Shown here in pieces: positions 26,259 to 37,700 of a DNA stretch of 64,000 nt. Origin of the DNA: Planctomycetota bacterium (GTDB lineage: Bacteria; Planctomycetota; Phycisphaerae; Phycisphaerales; Zrk34); assembly GCA_016125255.1 (NCBI GenBank), contig WGMD01000026.1, forward strand, positions 1-64,000, read 5' to 3'. The number at the start of each line of letters is the position of its first letter. The first letter of the stretch is position 1. The notes beneath the pieces were generated by a model that did not search any database, had not been told where the DNA came from, and saw nothing but the letters and a program-made list of their open reading frames with translations. A program made the position numbers and the translations under genes.

Positions 26259-28417
26259 CCTTCATCAACTGGATCATGCTCGGCGGCGCGGCGGCGTTCT
26301 CGATCCCGCTCATCATCCATCTCTTCAACCGCTCGCGGTTCAAGGTGGTCCAATGGGGCGCGATGCACCTGCTCGAATCCGTCATTCGCGTCAACAAAAA
26401 GCGCGTCAAGATCGAACAACTCATCCTGCTCCTCATCCGCTGCGCGATTCCGGCGCTGCTCGCGCTGCTCATGGCGCGGCCCGTACTGACCGGTTGGCGG
26501 GCGCTGTCGGGCGATACGCCCAGCTCGACGGTCGTGCTGCTGGACAACAGCTATTCCATGCAGGCCGGGGCGACGAGCCGCACGAACTGGGACGTCGCCA
26601 TCGACGAGTCGGCCCGTGTGATCGAGCGGACGAAGCGCGGATCGGATGTGTCGGTGGTGATGATGGGCGGGGGTCCGGAACCGCTTTTTGACAAGCCGGC
26701 CTTCGACACGCGCGCCCTGCTCGATCAGCTTCGCCTGCAACACGCCGGTTACGGCGCCGCGGAAATCGAAAGCGGCGTCGGCGCCGCCGCCGGCATCCTC
26801 GGCGGCATGTCGCACGCCAAGCGCGACCTGATCGTCGTCAGCGATTTCCAGAAAGCCGATTGGGCCGGCGTCGACGCCCCCGCTCGCAAGCGGCTCGCCG
26901 AGTTGGTCAAGGGCATGAATGTGCCCGCCACACTGACGTTCATGCACGTGGGCTCGGCGGAAAAGGACAATGTCGCCGTCGAGTCGCTGGACTTTTCGCG
27001 TCAGACGCTCGGCGTGGGGCAGACGCTGACCGTCCGTGCCAATCTCCGCAACTACGGCGACAAGAGCTACGAAAACCTGCGCGTCTACTTCCGGGCCGAC
27101 GGCAAGGAAGAAGGCGCGTCGCAGATCGCCCTTGCCGGCGGCGAAACGGCGCAGGCACTGTTCACCATCAAGTTCGACGAGCCCGGCTCGCACGTCGTCG
27201 AAGTCCAGGCCGACGCGCCCGACCTCAAGGCCGACAACGTCTATCAGGCGGCGATCTCCGTACTCGGTCAGATTCCGGTGCTGCTCGTCAATGGCGACCC
27301 CAGCAAGCAGCCGCTGGCCGGCGAGACGGATTTTCTGGAGATCGCGCTGCAGCCCTACGCGGCGGCGGACCGGCGCGGCGAAGCCAAGCTCGCCGACCTG
27401 ATCGCCACCACGACCGTCAGCTACGATCAGCTCAAGCCCGAATCGCTCAAGGATCAGCGCGTCATCGTACTCGCCAACGTCCCCCGGCTCGACGACAACA
27501 TGCTCGCGGCGATCCGCACCTTCGTCAGCGCCGGCGGCGGCGTCCTGATCTTCCCGGGCAACAAGATCGACGTGAACTGGTACAACAGCGTGCTGGCCGA
27601 CCCGAACAACGGGCTGCTGCCGATGCGCCTCGACGCGCTCATCGGCGGCAAGTCCGAGGGCGCGGCCTCCAACATCGTCGCCCAGCATTACGAGCATCCC
27701 GCCCTCTCGATGTTCAACGATCGGGCCAACGGGAATCTGTCGGACGGCGAGATTCGCTCGTGGTACAAGATGTCGCCGTCGGGCGCGGAGCAGCCGCTGA
27801 TCATCGCGCGGCTGGAGAACGGCGACCCCCTCTTTGCCGAGAAGAAGGTCGGCGAGGGATCGGTGATCGAAGTCGCCACGTCGGCGGACGCGGACTGGAG
27901 CAATCTGCCGATGCGGCCGTTCTTTTTACCGCTCATGCAGCAGACGGTGACGTACCTGGCGACGAGCGTGGAGCCGCCGCGGAATGTCGAGGCGGGCAAG
28001 CCGCTGATCGCCTTTTTGCCGCGGGAGAAACAGAATGTGACGTATTCGATGGTGGATCCGGACGGCGTGAAGACGAGCGTCAAACCCATCGAAAAAGCCG
28101 GGCACGTCGTCGTCGAGTTCAACAATACGCACCGCCCCGGTCTTTACACGCTCAGCGCCGACAATGAGCGGCCGATTCACTTCGTGGTCAACACCTCGCG
28201 GCGCGAGTCGCAGCTCGAGCAGCTCAGCAACGAGTCGCTGGACGCCATCGCCAAAGATATGAACGCCACCGTCGTTCACACGTCTGAAGAGTACGCCAAG
28301 ATCGACGGCGAGCGGCGGCACGGTCGCGAGATATGGAAAATGATGTTGCTCGGACTGCTCGGGCTTCTGTTCGGCGAGATGCTCCTTGAGCAACTGTTCG
28401 CGAAAGGCAGGGTGTAA
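26255..28417 (+). CDS. BatA-type membrane VWA protein
   Basis: A 720-residue membrane protein. Residues 1-80 are the BatA N-terminal domain with two helices ([18 protein letters not shown] and [17 protein letters not shown]). A VWA domain follows, with metal-site motif DNSYSM (97-102). Next comes a beta-sandwich like CARDB (ESLDFSRQ to DNVYQAAIS), then an alpha/beta segment with [11 protein letters not shown] resembling class I glutamine-amidotransferase-like folds, and a last membrane helix ([20 protein letters not shown]). The stop TAA overlaps the next ATG by one base. Confidence 0.87.
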   Translation: MTFINWIMLGGAAAFSIPLIIHLFNRSRFKVVQWGAMHLLESVIRVNKKRVKIEQLILLLIRCAIPALLALLMARPVLTGWRALSGDTPSSTVVLLDNSYSMQAGATSRTNWDVAIDESARVIERTKRGSDVSVVMMGGGPEPLFDKPAFDTRALLDQLRLQHAGYGAAEIESGVGAAAGILGGMSHAKRDLIVVSDFQKADWAGVDAPARKRLAELVKGMNVPATLTFMHVGSAEKDNVAVESLDFSRQTLGVGQTLTVRANLRNYGDKSYENLRVYFRADGKEEGASQIALAGGETAQALFTIKFDEPGSHVVEVQADAPDLKADNVYQAAISVLGQIPVLLVNGDPSKQPLAGETDFLEIALQPYAAADRRGEAKLADLIATTTVSYDQLKPESLKDQRVIVLANVPRLDDNMLAAIRTFVSAGGGVLIFPGNKIDVNWYNSVLADPNNGLLPMRLDALIGGKSEGAASNIVAQHYEHPALSMFNDRANGNLSDGEIRSWYKMSPSGAEQPLIIARLENGDPLFAEKKVGEGSVIEVATSADADWSNLPMRPFFLPLMQQTVTYLATSVEPPRNVEAGKPLIAFLPREKQNVTYSMVDPDGVKTSVKPIEKAGHVVVEFNNTHRPGLYTLSADNERPIHFVVNTSRRESQLEQLSNESLDAIAKDMNATVVHTSEEYAKIDGERRHGREIWKMMLLGLLGLLFGEMLLEQLFAKGRV

Positions 28418-31400
28418 TGCGGGACCTGCGCTTTGTCGGCGACCTGACGATCTGGATCGCGCTGCCCTTGGCGATTGCGGCGGCGGCGCTGGCGTGGTGG
28501 GTGTATCGGCGTGAGACGCGGACGGGCGTGTCGCGCTGGCTGGCGTGGGGACTGCCGACGCTGCGCACGCTGGCGATCTTTCTGATCGTGCTGATGCTCG
28601 CCGGCCCGGTGCTGCATCACCGCGAGGTGATCGGCGAACTGGGCCGCGTCATCATGTTCGTCGACGCGTCCAGGAGCATGAGCGTGGACGATCAGCAGGA
28701 ATCGACGGGGCGGAAGCTCCTGCTGGCGCAGCGCCGCGGCTGGGTCCCGCCGGGCACGATCGACACAGCGATGGCCGACGTGGCGGATCAGCTCGACGAG
28801 GCGCAGCGGACGGTCGCGGCGCTTCAGGGTCATGTGATCTCCGCCACGCCGCTCAAGGAAGCCGCCGGGAAATTCGCCAAGCAGGTCGGCGCGGCCGGCG
28901 GGGCGATGAACGCACTGAAGGACCGCCCGATTGCCGCGCCGCCGGCCCCGACGGGGTCGATCACGCGCGAATTGTGGTGGAACCTCGCCGGCAACGAAGT
29001 CGAGGAACTGACCGAGCGACACAAGGATCGCCTCGATCATCCCGAAAAGGTCGACACGATCAACGTCCTGGCCACGCCCCGCAACCTCGGCGACAACTAC
29101 GAGCAGCGCATCCGCGGCTACATCCATCCGCCGACCAGCGGCAAGTACACGTTCTGGCTCGTCAGCGATGACAACTCCGAACTGTGGCTCTCCGACTCGG
29201 CCGACCCCTCGCGCAAACAACGCCTCAAAGCGGTCAAGAATTACGTGCCGATGGATCAATGGCCCGACGACAACCGCACCGAGGGCGTCACGCTCGAAGC
29301 CGGCAAGTCCTACTACATCGAAGTGCTGCATAAGGAAGGCACGGGCGACGACTTTGCCGCCGTCGGATGGCAACTGCCCGACGGAACAATGGAGCGGCCC
29401 ATCCCCGGGTCGCGCCTTTCGCCGGTCGGCTCCGATCCCGGCGGCGGCGACCTCAAGTCGATGATCGCACGCTTCCGCGATGAGGTCATCAGTCCGGCGG
29501 AACGGCTGGCCAATCAGCCCCTCAACGATCAGAAGGCGCTGGACGAAGCGCGGGCGCAGCTTGTCACGCTCGCCGCGGCGACGGACACTTATGAGAAGCG
29601 ACTGCGCGGGGGATTCGAAGATTACGCCGCCGAGGTGCTCAACGCCGGCAGCCGGGCGGCACAATCGGCGGTCGCCAAGTTCGACACGATGTCGCGCTAC
29701 GCCCGCGTCGAGTCGCTCTTGCTTGATGAGCATCAGGGCCTCTTGGCGCAGTTGCGTGAGAAGCATCACGTGGAGCTGATGGGCATCGCCGGCGGCGAGC
29801 CGCATCGCATTTGGACGCAGGGCGACGCGGCCCCGGCGCCGCAGTCATTGGACCTGCCGCCGACGGGCGAGACGACCGACCTGACCAGCGGCGTCAAGAG
29901 CCGGCTCACCGCTCTGCGCGAAGGCGTCAAGAGCACACCGACTGTCGCGGACACGCCCGGCAAGGACACGGAGCGCACCGCCGTGGTGATCATCACCGAT
30001 GGTCAGCACAACGACGGCCCGTCGCCGATTCATACCGCCCAATTGCTCGGCCAGCGTCAGATTCCGCTCTTTACGATCGGGCTCGGCGCGGATCATCCGC
30101 CGCATGACTTGGCGATCATGAAGGTGTTCACGCCCGAAAGCGTGTCGAAGGACGATCGGGTGCGCGGCGAAGTGATCATCGCCGATCACATGCCCGCCGG
30201 TCAGCAATTCACGCTCCGCATCGAAGAGGAAGGCCAGCCCGTCTGGGAGCAGAAGCTCACCACGCAGGACGGCGCGCTGCGGCGGATTCCCTTCGACTTC
30301 CCGATCGACAAGTTCGTCGACGCCAAGCTCAAGGACGGCGATCGGGATGTGAAGGTGCTGAGTCTGCCGATGGCGATGCAGGTGTCGATCACGCCGCTGG
30401 AGGGCGAGGTCCGCAAGGACAACAACACGGCGATGATGCACTTCACCGCCACGACGCAGGACTGGAAGATGCTCGTCATCGACGGGCGCGCCCGCTGGGA
30501 GACGCGGTACATTCGCAATCTCTTTGAGCGCGACAGCCGGTGGAAGATCAACGAGATCATTGCCGGGCCGGGCGCGAAAAATGATGTGATCAAGCAGGGC
30601 GACGAACCGGGCATGTTCCCCAAAGACGCCAAGAGTCTGTTCGCCTACGACCTGATCGTGCTGGGCGAACTTCGGCCTGGCATGCTCAGCGAGGAGGAAA
30701 TGACCTGGCTGCGCGAGTTCGTGCAGAACCGCGGCGGGGGCATGATCATTCTCGACGGCCAGCGCGGGCATCTGCGCGAGTATCTTTCCTCGCCGCTGGG
30801 TGATCTGATTCCCGTCAACTGGACGAGCGCCGGCGAGTCGCATCAGGGCGAATTGCCGCAGCGGCTGGCGCCGACGGAACTGGGCTTGCAGAAGCCGGCG
30901 CTCTTGCTGGCGAGCGACCCGGCGGAGAACGGCGAGTTGTGGCACGCCCTGCCTCCCCCGCACTGGGTCGCGCCGGTACAGGTCACGCCCGGCGCCGGCG
31001 AAGTGCTGCTCGAAGCGGTGATCGGCGAGAAGAAAGAGCCCGTCATGGTCGAGCGGCGGTTCGGGGCGGGGAAGGTGATCTACCTCGGCGAAGATGAATC
31101 GTGGCGCTGGCGCTACGAGGTGGCGGACACGTATCACGCGCGGTTCTGGAATCAGCTCGCGTCCTACACGATGGAGACGCCGTATGCGGTCAGCGATCAG
31201 TTCGTGTCGATCGACGCGGGGGGGACGCGCTATCGGCCGGGGGCGTCGCCGGACCTGCGCGTGCGTCTGCGCGACGGGGACGGCAAGCCGGTGCTTCATG
31301 CCACCGCCGAGGCGGTGCTCAAGCGTGAAGGCCGCGTCATCGCCACCGTGCTTCTGGACGCCGACCCGAACCAGGGCGGCATCTTCCGCGGCAAGGCCCC

Positions 31401-31743
31401 GCAGCTCGGGCCCGGCGAATACGAGGTCAGCGTGCGCGTGACCGGGTTCCCGGAAGAACAGATGAAGGCCAAGACCAGCTTCGTCGTCGAGCCCGCCGAG
31501 GTCGGGGAGATGGCGACGCTCGTCTGCAATGAGGACCTGCTCAAGCAGATGTCGACGGCGGGCGAGGGCGAATTTCTGCGTGAAGAGCAGGCGGATCGGC
31601 TGCCCAAGCTGCTCGAACCGCTCAGTGCCGGACGCGTCGTCGAATCCGAGACGGCGTTGTGGCAGAGCTATTGGTGGTTCGTGCCGATTATCGGATTGCT
31701 GTCGCTGGAATGGTTCCTCCGCAAACGCACCGGGATGCTTTAA
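28417..31743 (+). CDS. Large membrane VWA protein interrupted by a PA14 domain
   Basis: A 1108-residue membrane protein. Two helices lie at about 11-30 and 47-67. A VWA metal-site start DASRSMS is at 83-89, but the matching threonine segment (TTDLTSGV, about 487) and the ITDGQHND strand (about 524) come 400 residues later. In between is a PA14-like domain at about 227-322 (IRGYIHPPTSGKYTFWLVSDDNSELWLS) and a helical stretch. Further on are an amidotransferase-like alpha/beta segment (NRGGGMIILDGQ), Ig-like sheets and a C-terminal helix (WWFVPIIGLLSLEWFL). PA14 domains bind sugars or ligands, which hints at an outside-facing sensor. The gene is coupled to those on both sides. Confidence 0.82.
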   Translation: MRDLRFVGDLTIWIALPLAIAAAALAWWVYRRETRTGVSRWLAWGLPTLRTLAIFLIVLMLAGPVLHHREVIGELGRVIMFVDASRSMSVDDQQESTGRKLLLAQRRGWVPPGTIDTAMADVADQLDEAQRTVAALQGHVISATPLKEAAGKFAKQVGAAGGAMNALKDRPIAAPPAPTGSITRELWWNLAGNEVEELTERHKDRLDHPEKVDTINVLATPRNLGDNYEQRIRGYIHPPTSGKYTFWLVSDDNSELWLSDSADPSRKQRLKAVKNYVPMDQWPDDNRTEGVTLEAGKSYYIEVLHKEGTGDDFAAVGWQLPDGTMERPIPGSRLSPVGSDPGGGDLKSMIARFRDEVISPAERLANQPLNDQKALDEARAQLVTLAAATDTYEKRLRGGFEDYAAEVLNAGSRAAQSAVAKFDTMSRYARVESLLLDEHQGLLAQLREKHHVELMGIAGGEPHRIWTQGDAAPAPQSLDLPPTGETTDLTSGVKSRLTALREGVKSTPTVADTPGKDTERTAVVIITDGQHNDGPSPIHTAQLLGQRQIPLFTIGLGADHPPHDLAIMKVFTPESVSKDDRVRGEVIIADHMPAGQQFTLRIEEEGQPVWEQKLTTQDGALRRIPFDFPIDKFVDAKLKDGDRDVKVLSLPMAMQVSITPLEGEVRKDNNTAMMHFTATTQDWKMLVIDGRARWETRYIRNLFERDSRWKINEIIAGPGAKNDVIKQGDEPGMFPKDAKSLFAYDLIVLGELRPGMLSEEEMTWLREFVQNRGGGMIILDGQRGHLREYLSSPLGDLIPVNWTSAGESHQGELPQRLAPTELGLQKPALLLASDPAENGELWHALPPPHWVAPVQVTPGAGEVLLEAVIGEKKEPVMVERRFGAGKVIYLGEDESWRWRYEVADTYHARFWNQLASYTMETPYAVSDQFVSIDAGGTRYRPGASPDLRVRLRDGDGKPVLHATAEAVLKREGRVIATVLLDADPNQGGIFRGKAPQLGPGEYEVSVRVTGFPEEQMKAKTSFVVEPAEVGEMATLVCNEDLLKQMSTAGEGEFLREEQADRLPKLLEPLSAGRVVESETALWQSYWWFVPIIGLLSLEWFLRKRTGML

Positions 31744-31764
31744 GACTCATTCAGGAGACCGACC

Positions 31765-34700
31765 GTGGCATTCGATTTCCATCTCGATCCGGTCACAACC
31801 CAGAAGCTTCACGACTTCGGCCGCCGCCGCCGCCGACTCATCCTGCTGCGCGGCCTCTGCGCCGGGGTCGTCAGTCTGCTTGGCGCGATGGTGCTTATCG
31901 CCATCCCCGACTATCTGTTCGTACTTTCGGACACGGTGCGCTATGTGCTCAGCGGCGCGGCCTACCTGACGGCCATCATCGCCGTGTGGATCACGTGCCT
32001 CCGCATGATCGTGCACATTCCGTCGGAGCGCCAGCTTGCGCGGCTCATGGAGACGACCGAGCCGGGGCTGCACGAGGACCTCATCTCCGCCGTCGAACTC
32101 GGCGGCAAGGACGCGGACCCGTCGGGCGACTCGGCCGAATTCCGCGGGCTCCTTCAGCAAAGCGTGGCGCAGCGCGTGCGGAGCATCAATGTGCAGGCGC
32201 TGTTGCCGTGGCATCTGGTGACATGGTGGATGCGCGGGGCGGGGATCGTGATGGCGATTTGTCTGGCACTGGTGTTCATGCCCAATTCACCCTTCGGCGT
32301 GCTGATCGCGCGGGCGATGGCGCCGGCGGCGAATCTGGCGCGCGTGTCGCGCACGCATGTGATGATCCTCGAGCCCACACCGCTGAACATCACCGTGCCG
32401 CAGGGCGACCCGGTGCGCGTGGCGGTCGAACTGGCGGGCGAGGAAGCGGACAAGGTCACGCTGGAACTGACCCGCGAGGGCAAGCCGGCGGAGCGCGTTT
32501 CGATGACCCGTCAGGAAGGCCGGCGTTTCGCCACGAACATCACGGCGGGCGAGGAGAAGATGGGCTACCGCGTGCTGGCCGGCGACGCCGTGACCGCGCG
32601 GTACACGATCAGCACCGCCCCGCGCCCGTACGTGTCGAACTTCACCAAGACGTTCAAGTACCCGGCGTATACGCGCATGGAGCCGGAGACGAAAACCGAA
32701 AAGGACGGCCACCTTGAAGCGATCGCCGACACGACGGTCGATCTGAAGATGACGGCCGATCAGCCGATTTCATCGGGCGAACTGCGCATCGAGGAAGGCG
32801 CCAAGCAGACGACCGTCCCGCTTTCGATCACCAACGGCACGCAGCTTTCGGCGACGGTGCCGATGACGATGTCGGGCACGTACAAGGTGCACCTCGTGGC
32901 GGCCAACACGCAGTTCGAGAACAAGTTCAGCCCGCGCTACGAGATCATCGCGCACCCCGATCTGGTGCCGCAGGTGTCGATCACGCAGCCGACGCAGTCG
33001 CTGCTCCTGCCGCCCGATGAAATCGTCGGCCTGCGCGGCGAGGCGGAGGATGATCTGGGGCTTACCGAAGTGAATCAGATGATCCGCGTCAACAACGGGC
33101 GGTGGATCAAGATTCCCGTGTCGGGCGAGGCGGGCAAACAGGCGGCGATCGACCGGGCGTGGGACCTTTACGAACTGAAGCTCAAGGCGGGCGACAAGGT
33201 GGTCACGAAGCTCGTCGCCACCGACCTGAAGGGCAACGAAGGCGAGAGCGATCCGCTGCACATCACGGTGTCGTCGGACGGTTTCGATTCGAATCGGCTG
33301 GCGGCGTTGACCGGCAAGGCCAAGGCCGAGGCGGCGATGTGGCAGTGGCGCGGCGCGCTGTCGGCCCAGAAGAAGGCGGCGGACGAAGCGGCGGACCGCA
33401 TCACCAAGAGCGACCCCGCCGACGTGCAGGCCAGCGTCTACATGGCGAACCTGCACGATGCGCTCGATCAGTCGCAGCAGGAAAGCAAGCGGGCGATGGC
33501 GACGGTCAGCGAGGCGATGAAGATGATGCGCCGCGGGGCCGATGCGCACGATCTGGCGCTGGCGCTGCGCGTCATCAGCCGGGCGGAGAACGACGAGCTA
33601 CATACGGCGGCGTATTACATGGGCATGGCCGAGATGGCCAAGTCGCGCGAAGACCGCGACAAGAGCGTCCGCCGCACGCTCGAGCAGATTCGTCAGACCG
33701 CGTACCTGGCGGCGCATCTGGAGTCGCGCTTCGTCGACGTGCTGCTGGCCGAGCAGTACGCGGTGGCGACGGACGATCTGGCGAATCTGGTGCGTGATCA
33801 GCAGCGGCTTTTGGGTGACAACCCCGATCAGCTCAGGGACGATCCGGTCACGTGGAAGATCGTCAGCCGGCGCGAGGGCGTGGCGGCGAATCAGATGGGC
33901 GGGCTCGAGCAGTTGTTCACGGCGTACCGCGACCGGCTCGACAGCGGCGACGCGAATCGGCAAAAGGAACTGGCCCGCCGATTCGCCGACTACCGCAAGA
34001 AGATGGAGACGGCGATCGGCGACGGGACCAAGACGCCCGATCGCAACCTGCTGGGGCCGGCGAAGGAGCTGCGCGATTTTCTGATCAATCAGCACCGGGA
34101 GATGCGGGCCTATGCGTTCGACGCCATGACGCGTTCGATGCGCTATCGCCACGAGACGGAGGACGATGCGCGGCAGAGCTTCGAGGCGCTGTGGCGCGTG
34201 CGCGAGCAGATGGAAGTGGTGCTGCACGAAGCCAAACACGTCATGGAGGTCAGCAAGCTCAATGACGGGGCGAAGCTGGCCAGCGCGCAGGCGAAGCTGA
34301 CGGAGGAGGCCAACGAACTGGTCAATCGCCGCGGGCCGCTGGCGGTCGAAGTGCTCAAGGATCGCGCGCGGATCGAAGAGTCGCGCCCCGATGCGGACCG
34401 CCGCTATATCGCCGACACGGGCAACGCCGGCCGGGCGATCGATTCGCTTTTGACGCGATTTACCTCGTCGCAGGACGATCTGGAGCATGCGGCCAAGCTC
34501 ATCGACGACGTGCGCAAGCTCAATGATGCGTACCGGCTGCTCGATGCGGTCGGCGGCGTGCAGGAGATCGACACGACGGTCCGCGATCTGGGCGAACTGG
34601 AGAAGTGGAAGCAGACGACGGCGATGGCGTACACGCAGCATCCGCGCCTCTGGGACCTGTCGGACGATCAGCTCGACCGGGAAGTCCGCTGGGTGCGCGA

Positions 34701-37700
34701 GGCGCAGGGCAATCTGGATGCAGTGAATCTCATGCAGCAGATTCGCGGCAAGCCGTATGCGAATCAGGTCCGTCAGGAGATGAACGAGCGCCGCCAGCAG
34801 GATCGCGAATCGCGCAAGGTGACGGAGCCGATCGGGCTTGTGAAGGCGGATGTCGATCAGGTTTTGGCGCTGCTGCGTCCGCAGACAGACGAAGCGCGGA
34901 AGGTCGTCGAGGCCCTGACGCCGAATCTGCATGAACTGATGAAGGATGTGGCGGACAAGGCGCGGAACCTTGAGAAGAAGACCGAAGAGGCGGCCAAACA
35001 GGCGCCCGAAAAGACGCCGGAGAAGGCGCATCAGGATGCGCAGGAACTGAAGCAGAAGCAGGATCAGCTGCGCAGCGACGTGGCGGACGTGGTCGATGCG
35101 CTGCGTCAGGATGCGAATCTTCAGAATCCATTCACGGAGCAGGGGCGCGAGCGGGCGCGCGATGCGGACGATGCGACGGCGATGGTGCGCGAGCCGACGA
35201 ACAAGGCGCAGCAGGCCGTCGAACAGGCGCAGGCGACGCCCAAGCAGGAAGAGCAGGCGGCCGCGCTCAATGAGGCGGCCCAGCAGCAGGAGAAGCTTGC
35301 CAAGACGCTCGATCAGCTTGCCGAGCATTTTGAGAAACTCGAGAAGGGCGAGTCGGTGGCGGACAGCCGGGCGGAACTGCGGGCGCAGGAGCGCGAGCTG
35401 GGCATCGATCAGGGGCTCAACGAGCAGTATGAGCAGACGCAGCGGCTGGCGGAATTGTCGCAGCTTAATCAGCAGGATCTGCTCAAGGCGCTGGAACAGG
35501 AACTGAAGCAGAATCGCCCGATGCAGCACGAGCTGAGCGAGATCAGCCGCGAAACGCTTGAGCAGGCGAAGCAGGAACTCAATCAGGCGGCCAATGCCGA
35601 GAAGCAGCAGAACAGCCAGCTTCAGAATCAGGCCAAGCAGCAGGATCAGCAGAAGGACCCGTTCAAGCAGCAGCTTGAGCAACTCAAGCAGCAGGCGGCG
35701 CAGCTCGCGCAGCAGCAGGTGCCGCAGGCGCAGCAGGCGGCCCAGCAGGCGGGGACGGATCAGAAGCCGCTCGCCGAGGCGCAGAAGCAGGCCCAGCAGG
35801 CGGCGGATCAGTTGCCGGCCAATGCGGATCAGTCGGCGGCGCAGCTTTCCAAGCAGCTCGCGTCGCAGGTCGAGCCGCTCAAACAAGCGGCGCAGCAGCT
35901 TCAGGAAGCGGCGCAGGATGCAGCCCGGGCGCAGATGACCCCGGCGCAGCAGGCGGCGAGCGCAGCACAGGAAGCGGCGCAGGCGGCGCGCGAAGCGGCG
36001 AACATCGCCCAGCAGGCGGCGGCCAAGTCGCAGAATGCCGCGCAGCAGGTGGCGCAGGCCAAACCGAATACGCCGCAGGCGCAGGCGGCGCAGCAGTCCG
36101 CTCAGCAGTCGCAGCAATCGGCGCAGAAGGCGCAGCAGGCGGCGAACGAGGCGACGAATTTGGCGAACCAGTCGCAGCAGGCGGCGCAGCAGAACAACGC
36201 CGAACAGGCGGCGCAGCAGGCGAATGCCGCGCAGCAGAAAGCGGCCGAAGCCGTGGCGGATGCCCAGCAGGCGGCGCAGCAGGCCAAGCAGTCTGCGGAC
36301 GCGGCGGGCGAAGCGGCGCATGACGCGCCGCAGGTTGCGGACGCGCAGCATCAGGCAGCGGCGGCGGCGCAGCAGGCGGCGGATGCGGCCCATGATGCGG
36401 GGCAGGATGTGAATGATGCGGCGGCGGACATCGCTCAGGCCGCCAAGCAGCAGCCGTCGGCCGGTCAGGAAGCGGGCGAGGCGGCGAAGGCCGTGGCGCA
36501 GGCGGCCAAGCAAGCGGCGCAGCAGGCCCAGCAGGCGGCGCAGGCCGCGCAGAACGCGGCCAATCAGGTGGCGCAGGCCCAGCCCAACACGCCGCAGGCG
36601 CAGAATGCCCAACAGTCCGCGCAGCACGCTCAGCAGGCCGCGGCCCAGTCGCAGCAGGCGGCGCAGAACGCCGAGAATCTCGCCAACGCCGCGCAGGCGC
36701 AGACGCAGCAGAATCAGGGCCAGGCCGCTGCTCAGTCCGCCCAGCAGGCGGCTCAGCAGGCCAATGAAGCGGTGGCGAAGGCCAACGAAGCGGCGCAGGC
36801 GGCGAATGACGTGGCCCAAGCGGCGCAGCAGGCGTCGGGTCAGGCCCCGCAGCTCGCCGACGCGCAGAAGCAGGCGGGGGAAGCCGCGCAGGCCGCACAG
36901 CAGGCAGCGAATCAGGCCGGCCAAACCGCGCAGCAGAATCAGCCCAAGATCGCCAAGGCGCAAGCGACCCAGCAGGCGCAGCAGCAGGCACAGGCCGCCG
37001 CCAATCAGGCGCAGCAGCTTGCCCAGCGTGCCGAGCAGCTCGCCAATGCGCTGGATCAGCAAGCGGTGAATAACGCGCAGCAGCTTGCCCAGGCGGCCGA
37101 GCAGCAGGCGCCGATCGGCGAGCAGGTGGCGGATGCGGGGCAGGACGTGGCCCGCGCGGCGCGGCATGAGATGCGACTCAACAACGAGCCGGTCGGTCAG
37201 GCGTTGGAGCAGGCGGCGCAGCAGATCGACAATGCCGCACAGCAGGCCGTGCCGCAGGCGCAGCAGCAGCTTGCCAACGCCGGACAGGCCGCCGACGCGC
37301 AGCCGGCCGTGCAGGCGGCGCAGCAGGCGATCGAACAGGGCGCGGAGGCGGTTGGGCAGGTGCTCGATCCGTCGGCGGGGGCTCAGCCCGGTCAGGCCCC
37401 GATGACCAACAACAACGCTCAGGCCAACGGCCAGCAGCAGCCCGCCGCCGCCAATGCACAGGCGAATGCTGCGCCCAATGGTGAAGCTCCGCAGGGTCAA
37501 CCCGCCGGCGCCGCTCAGGCGCAGGGCTCGCCCGCCCAAGCGCAGGCACAGACCAATGGTTCGCCTCAGCAGGGTTCGCCCGCCGGTCAGCAGGCCTCCG
37601 GACAACAGCCCGCTGGTCAGTCCGGCCAGCCCGCGCAGGCCTCCGCACAGTCGCCCGCGGGTCAGCAGCCCGCCGGTCAGCCCCAGCCCGGCCAGTCCGG

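Noticed and set aside
35640-37340. Treating the AQQA-coding region as a non-coding satellite repeat or assembly error
   Set aside because: The frame stays open for over 6.5 kb and ends in a conserved-looking domain coupled to the next gene, so it is coding.
33598-37605. A 1335-residue Leu/Arg-rich open frame antisense to the giant stalk gene
   Set aside because: It mirrors the GC-rich Ala/Gln repeats of the true gene (CTG/CGC runs); its composition is not that of a real protein.
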